A stretch of 7,849 nucleotides of DNA. Source: Rikenellaceae bacterium (GTDB taxonomy: Bacteria; Bacteroidota; Bacteroidia; Bacteroidales; UBA932). Made by a program: the position numbers and the translations under genes. Every line of letters starts with the position of its first letter. Positions within the stretch are counted from its first letter, which is position 1. Below the pieces are notes generated by a model. It ran no database searches. It worked only from the letters and a program-made list of their open reading frames with translations, and was not told the DNA's origin. This document shows, in pieces, positions 6,295 through 7,849 of this stretch. Location: assembly GCA_900767375.1 (NCBI GenBank), contig CAAFYX010000028.1:1-7849 (forward strand). Direction: 5' to 3'.

Positions 6295-7197
6295 CTATCG
6301 GACATATTTACGGATTTCGGATTCTGGGAGACGGACTACAGAGGCCACCTGGCGGAATGGCAAATAATATTGTGTCCTCAGACTCCGAGCAACAGTTAAA
6401 CGCTGCCGGACATCAAGCCCTCGAGGGTTATTCATTCCAAACAACCGCAGGCACAGTTCCGAGCATATTCTTCTAGCCTCCATATCCTCCATACTGATTC
6501 CATGGACCTTGGCCATACGCTCATGGACGGCCTGATCTCTCTGCTTCCCACTGCACAGAAATGCCCTGAAGCAGTTGTGAGTGACGTATATTTTTTCAAA
6601 AAGACTGATATCCACATAATTAGTTGGCAGGAGAAAACCGTTGCACACCAGCCAGTCTTCGGGCACTTCGCTTCTTGAAGACAGAATGGCTTTCTGTTGT
6701 TTACGGCAGAACGAGGCCAGTCGTTGCGGCTGCGAAACACTGCCGTCCGATGTGACGAGCCAAGGAAGAACCACTTTGGAAGACCTGAAGTATAATGACC
6801 CCGTTCCATACAGATAATCATAAGGCATCACTGGCTTTCCATCTTTAGTCGGTTGCGATATTGTGTATGTCCCTACATTCTTCAAATGTTCGTTGTCGTC
6901 AATGAAATCAAGGTCACAATCAAGAACGACATCATCAATGGAGCCACGATTCGACACGATATAATGCCTTGTTGAAGATTCAAATTTCTGTTTGAAGACA
7001 AGACAGTCTTCCTGAGAACCATATAGCAGAATATGAGGATGCGTATCTTCAATGGAAAAAGACACAACTTTTGCTTTACTATTCGCGGCACAGACTCCCA
7101 CTCTGTTGAATGCAGACAGGATATCCCTTTCGCACAGCACAAAATTCTTTGCATCATCACCGTTCGCATACATATGATAATAACCAGTTTCTGACAT
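6295..7197 (-). CDS. Y1/HUH-type transposase-like protein, RAYT-like, with C-terminal helix-turn-helix
   Basis: The 300-residue protein resembles REP-associated tyrosine transposases (IS200/IS605 Y1 fold). The N-terminus YYHMYANG matches the family's first strand (Y-H-V-Y-x-R-G). HPH (H53, H55) in SIEDTHPHILLYG fills the metal-binding HUH position, where relatives usually read NHVHLL. Tyr111 in NVGTYTISQPTKDGKPV aligns with the catalytic Tyr of the family's YIxxNPVRAG motif, and MPYDYLYGTGSLYF matches the following PxxYxWSS-xxxY block. Residues ~140-230 are unassigned. Residues ~264-300 (RQRLTVARSLRTQYY, then FRQVASVVRLPESEIRKY) look like a helix-turn-helix DNA-binding tail. So the catalytic triad appears intact, although Pro sits in the middle of HUH and the NP of the Tyr motif is QP. 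It starts 3 bases after the small gene, implying one mRNA, and its stop is 13 bases from array 1. It is inferred to nick or bind the flanking repeats. Pure loss of catalysis with retained DNA binding is an alternative. Confidence 0.72.
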   Translation of the reverse strand: MSETGYYHMYANGDDAKNFVLCERDILSAFNRVGVCAANSKAKVVSFSIEDTHPHILLYGSQEDCLVFKQKFESSTRHYIVSNRGSIDDVVLDCDLDFIDDNEHLKNVGTYTISQPTKDGKPVMPYDYLYGTGSLYFRSSKVVLPWLVTSDGSVSQPQRLASFCRKQQKAILSSRSEVPEDWLVCNGFLLPTNYVDISLFEKIYVTHNCFRAFLCSGKQRDQAVHERMAKVHGISMEDMEARRICSELCLRLFGMNNPRGLDVRQRLTVARSLRTQYYLPFRQVASVVRLPESEIRKYVR

Positions 7198-7200
7198 CTT

Positions 7201-7542
7201 TCAACTATTTTTGCTGCCGGCAGACGATACCGCCTTCTTCATTTTATATTCACGGAACATCCTGTTTGATTCTTCCTTGATCTTGATTACATTGTCTGAA
7301 TCCTTTCGCAGGATTTCCAGCATTTCCTCACGGTTCACACTGCAAGCTAGATCGGCTACAGTCAATGCGTAGATCATATCGAATACATAATCCGAGATCT
7401 GCTGCCAATAGTCGCTCTGCATCGCCATCAGAATTTTACACATCAGTGCTGTACCGATATCCTTATCCTTTCTCACATCAATATCCGTCTCAAAACGGAT
7501 ATCACCTTCTCCATATTGGAGAACTTCCAAAATCTTTTTCAT
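7201..7542 (-). CDS. small hypothetical protein coupled to the RAYT-like gene
   Basis: I do not recognise this 113-residue family. It is a paralogue of the 120-residue protein at 5251-5613. The conserved parts are the N-terminus (MKKILEVLQYG, then DIRFETDID) and a helical block around residues 60-85 (MIYALTVADLA, then NREEMLEILRKDS). The C-terminus is Lys/Glu-rich, probably a charged helix, then a short Ser/Gly tail. There is no signal peptide, membrane segment or visible catalytic motif. Its TGA is followed after 3 bases by the ATG of the transposase-like gene, so the two are almost certainly cotranscribed and probably translationally coupled. This suggests a partner or regulator role, perhaps binding the transposase or the repeats, but nothing in the sequence proves it. 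Array 2 begins 150 bases upstream of its start. The start is clear: the next upstream in-frame region is AT-rich, and the paralogue starts at the same residue. Confidence 0.78.
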   Translation of the reverse strand: MKKILEVLQYGEGDIRFETDIDVRKDKDIGTALMCKILMAMQSDYWQQISDYVFDMIYALTVADLACSVNREEMLEILRKDSDNVIKIKEESNRMFREYKMKKAVSSAGSKNS

Positions 7543-7692
7543 TCGATTAATAGTTTATGGACAATCATGCCCGGTTATTTGCCTCAAAAATAGATAGAGA
7601 TTCTCCCATAATCATATCAATTCATATAAACCGCATATAGAATCATAAAATTTGAACAATGCGGGCACAATCCTCTGACATTTATGCTGGGT
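7543..7692. other. AT-rich intergenic leader between array 2 and the small gene
   Basis: This 150-base stretch is AT-rich, in contrast to the GC-rich repeats next to it, and contains no plausible gene. It should hold the minus-strand promoter for the small gene/transposase pair; a candidate box is listed separately. No further unit of the repeat is visible in it. Confidence 0.6.
7585..7592 (-). promoter_or_regulatory. candidate Bacteroidota -7 box
   Basis: Read on the minus strand the bases are TATTTTTG, matching the TAnnTTTG consensus of Bacteroidota primary-sigma promoters. It lies about 43 bases upstream of the small-gene ATG (7542), a sensible leader length. The matching -33 TTTG is not found at the usual ~19-21 base spacing; the nearest TTG is about 25 bases away. 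So this is only a candidate. Confidence 0.35.
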
Positions 7693-7849
7693 GGTTTCCG
7701 GAATATGCCACAGAGGATATTCTAGTAGGGTCGAGCGGAAACCAAGGGCCTTTGGGGTGGGGTTGGTTTCCGCGATGGGCCTTGTACGCATGGCTGCGAG
7801 GGGTGGATGGAAACCAAGGGCCGTTTTGAGGCCGCTGGTTTCCGAAACA
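7693..7849. repeat. array 2: same 51/21-base alternating repeat, truncated by the window end
   Basis: The units are B4 7693-7743, A5 7765-7815 and the first 13 bases of B5 from 7837. The 51-base units and 21-base linkers keep the same phase rule as array 1, and the A-to-B linker (7816-7836) is identical to that of A1 and A3. B4, the outermost unit, is the most divergent B copy. It keeps the terminal arms and the AGGGTCGAGC block, but its middle is replaced by GAATAT-10 bases-ATATTC, an internal 6-bp inverted repeat. A5 is a mosaic: its first 26 bases equal A4 and its last 25 equal A1. The array continues beyond base 7849, so its length is unknown. Confidence 0.93.

Larger units (their letters stand above)
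5799..7849. mobile_element. candidate RAYT / REP-array island (composite, right end outside window)
   Basis: This region combines a Y1/HUH transposase-like gene, a coupled small gene and two arrays of the same palindromic-ended repeat, one on each side. There are no IS-type terminal repeats or target-site duplications that I can see, so it is not a classical insertion sequence. The gene part is visibly AT-richer than the housekeeping cluster (20 G/C of 60 bases at 7021-7080), while the arrays are GC-rich (30 of 51 in A1). Known RAYTs act on REP sequences in trans and are usually domesticated single-copy genes flanked by REPs. The same arrangement is inferred here. The small-gene paralogue at 5251-5613 may be part of the same island. 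Confidence 0.55.

Noticed and set aside
6287..6299. GATAG-TTT-CTATC hairpin at the end of the transposase-like gene as a terminator
   Set aside because: The stem is only 5 bp, AT-rich, spans the stop codon and has no following T run.
5509..6476. Repeat-protein genes running through array 1 on both strands
   Set aside because: The 72-base period is a multiple of 3 and stop-free, so several frames on both strands stay open at once. Differences between A copies fall in all codon positions, and the translations look like low-complexity artefacts.

Overview
This window looks like a chromosomal segment from a member of the Bacteroidota, probably a moderately GC-rich Bacteroidales. The exact genus cannot be fixed from the sequence. 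The evidence is an RluB-type pseudouridine synthase with a long Arg/Gly/Tyr-rich N-terminal extension, a ParC whose QRDR reads HPHGDAS, starts without clear Shine-Dalgarno sequences, and a possible TAnnTTTG-type promoter box.

The left two thirds (1-5243) is a tightly packed plus-strand housekeeping cluster: rluB (5' end outside the window), era, parC and aroK. Neighbouring genes overlap by 8 bases or are separated by 3 bases, so they very likely form one transcript. They cover ribosomal RNA modification, ribosome assembly, chromosome decatenation and the shikimate pathway.

The right third (5251-7849) is accessory DNA on the other strand and has a different character. Reading along the minus strand it holds: a repeat array running off the window (array 2, 7693-7849), a small unknown gene (7542-7201), a Y1/HUH-type transposase-like gene starting 3 bases later (7197-6295), a second repeat array (array 1, 6281-5799), and a paralogue of the small gene (5613-5251) that converges on aroK. 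The transposase-like protein resembles REP-associated tyrosine transposases (RAYTs): it has an HPH motif, a downstream Tyr in the expected place, and a C-terminal helix-turn-helix.

The arrays are unusually regular. Every unit is 51 bases, opens with GGTTTCC and closes with GGAAACC (a 7-bp inverted repeat), and is followed by a conserved 21-base linker, giving a strict 72-base period. Two unit types (A and B) alternate with two linker types, so the true repeat is 144 bases. Array 1 also carries a 288-base higher-order duplication. This is not a CRISPR, because the linkers are conserved. It resembles a BIME (mosaic REP array) built around a RAYT, with an added small-protein family that appears translationally coupled to the transposase. 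That combination of small protein, RAYT-like protein and alternating palindromic arrays is the most interesting candidate system in the window.
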